In this document: positions 6,371 through 6,719 of the stretch, piece after piece | Position numbering within the stretch: the first letter of the stretch is position 1 | How the letters are laid out: each line of letters starts with the position of its first letter | NCBI GenBank assembly: GCA_003151595.1 | Contig: PLXW01000062.1 | Coordinates: 1-6,719 of the forward strand | Direction of reading: 5' to 3' | DNA length: 6,719 nt | Origin: Myxococcales bacterium | Lineage (GTDB): Bacteria; Myxococcota; Polyangia; Polyangiales; Polyangiaceae | Made by a program: the position numbers and the translations under genes | The notes under the pieces: model-generated | Databases searched by the model: none | Seen by the model: the letters and a program-made list of their open reading frames with translations, nothing else | Told to the model about the DNA's origin: nothing

Positions 6371-6673
6371 GTGATCGAGACGGCGCCTGCACGCGCGTCG
6401 CTCGCGCGCTCGCAGCAACTCGCGCCGCTGGCGATGGTGCTCGAGTCGCTCGTCACGCGCGTGTCGGACGACATGCTCGCGTCGGCCGCGACGTCGAAGG
6501 ACATGACCGTGCCGGCGTACGCGATCGGCAAGGCGAACGCTGCGTCGAATCCGAAGGTGCGGAAGACGCTGTCGGCCGCGATCGATTTCTACGCGAAGAC
6601 CTCGCGTCACACGTCGAAGGCGGCGAAGACCGTGAAGCCGGCGAAATCCACGGCAACAACCGCGACGTCCTGA
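6371..6673 (+). CDS. Small unrecognised protein (100 residues) with Lys/Ala/Thr-rich tail
   Basis: The frame shows very strong G/C bias at third codon positions along its whole length, unlike the overlapping frames, which supports real coding. An in-frame TAG at 6350 makes GTG 6371 the earliest start; ATG 6434 (residue 22) is an alternative. Residues about 10-75 look helical (LAPLAMVLESLVTRVSDDML, then VPAYAIGKANAASNPKVRKTLSAAIDFYAKTS). The tail from about 76 is low-complexity and basic (KAAKTVKPAKS), ending in a Thr/Ala run, and recalls histone H1-like tails in composition only. There is no signal peptide or membrane helix. A nucleic-acid-binding or scaffold role would be a guess. No ribosome site is visible, so initiation may be close to leaderless. 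Confidence 0.7.
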   Translation: MIETAPARASLARSQQLAPLAMVLESLVTRVSDDMLASAATSKDMTVPAYAIGKANAASNPKVRKTLSAAIDFYAKTSRHTSKAAKTVKPAKSTATTATS

Positions 6674-6686
6674 TTTCGGCGGAAAC

Positions 6687-6711
6687 TGGTCTCTTTTTGA
6701 CCACCGTGGTC
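6687..6711 (+). repeat. Cluster of TGGTC/GACCA inverted repeats after the small gene
   Basis: TGGTC (6687-6691), GACCA (6699-6703) and TGGTC (6707-6711) lie within 25 bp. The first two can pair around a TCTTTTT loop. The last two form part of the perfect dyad GACCAC-C-GTGGTC (6699-6711). The two pairings exclude each other. The site could be a terminator-like structure for the small gene or an operator for a gene beyond the window; the evidence does not decide between them. Confidence 0.35.
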
Positions 6712-6719
6712 GAGCGATC

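Noticed and set aside
6292..6719. Plus-strand frame from ATG 6292 that stays open to the window end
   Set aside because: Third codon positions are not G/C-biased as in the real genes, and the overlapping frame from 6371 has the expected bias and a protein-like translation.
1..6719. CRISPR array, tRNA, rRNA, insertion sequence or prophage remnants
   Set aside because: No regularly spaced repeats, cloverleaf-like segments, transposase or integrase motifs, or terminal inverted repeats were seen when reading both strands.

Overview
The window is very GC-rich and densely coding, with strong G/C preference at third codon positions. It carries an NtrY-like sensor kinase, a class III adenylate cyclase with a six-helix membrane domain, and several unnamed proteins of a kind I associate with large myxobacterial genomes. 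The most likely source is a member of the Myxococcota (Polyangiales or a relative). This is inference from gene content and composition; no rRNA or other phylogenetic marker is present.

Layout. (1) 1-879, minus: the N-terminal 293 residues of a membrane-bound sensor histidine kinase, cut by the window edge just after the phospho-acceptor His motif. (2) 933-2225, plus, divergent from the kinase: a probable lipoprotein of the DUF6786 type. It meets the next gene tail to tail, the two stop ends overlapping by 11 bp. (3) 5266 down to 2215, minus: three collinear genes, probably one operon. They are a 333-residue unrecognised protein, a 245-residue unrecognised protein with a proline/lysine-rich N-terminal tail that overlaps it and looks translationally coupled, and, after a 56-bp gap, a 423-residue adenylate cyclase with all the catalytic residues expected for ATP. 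(4) 5293-6282, plus, divergent from that operon across only about 26 bp: a 329-residue unrecognised soluble protein. (5) 6371-6673, plus: a 100-residue protein with a Lys/Ala/Thr-rich C-terminus, behind a candidate sigma-70-type promoter. A short cluster of TGGTC/GACCA repeats ends the window.

How the genes may work together. The clearest theme is signalling: a two-component kinase at one end and a cAMP-producing membrane enzyme in the middle. The two proteins encoded just upstream of the cyclase are its best candidate partners, on the basis of operon structure only. There are no transposases, CRISPR arrays, tRNAs, rRNAs or phage genes, and no recognisable defence or biosynthetic system. No stretch over 300 bp lacks a gene; the longest gap is 88 bp (6283-6370).
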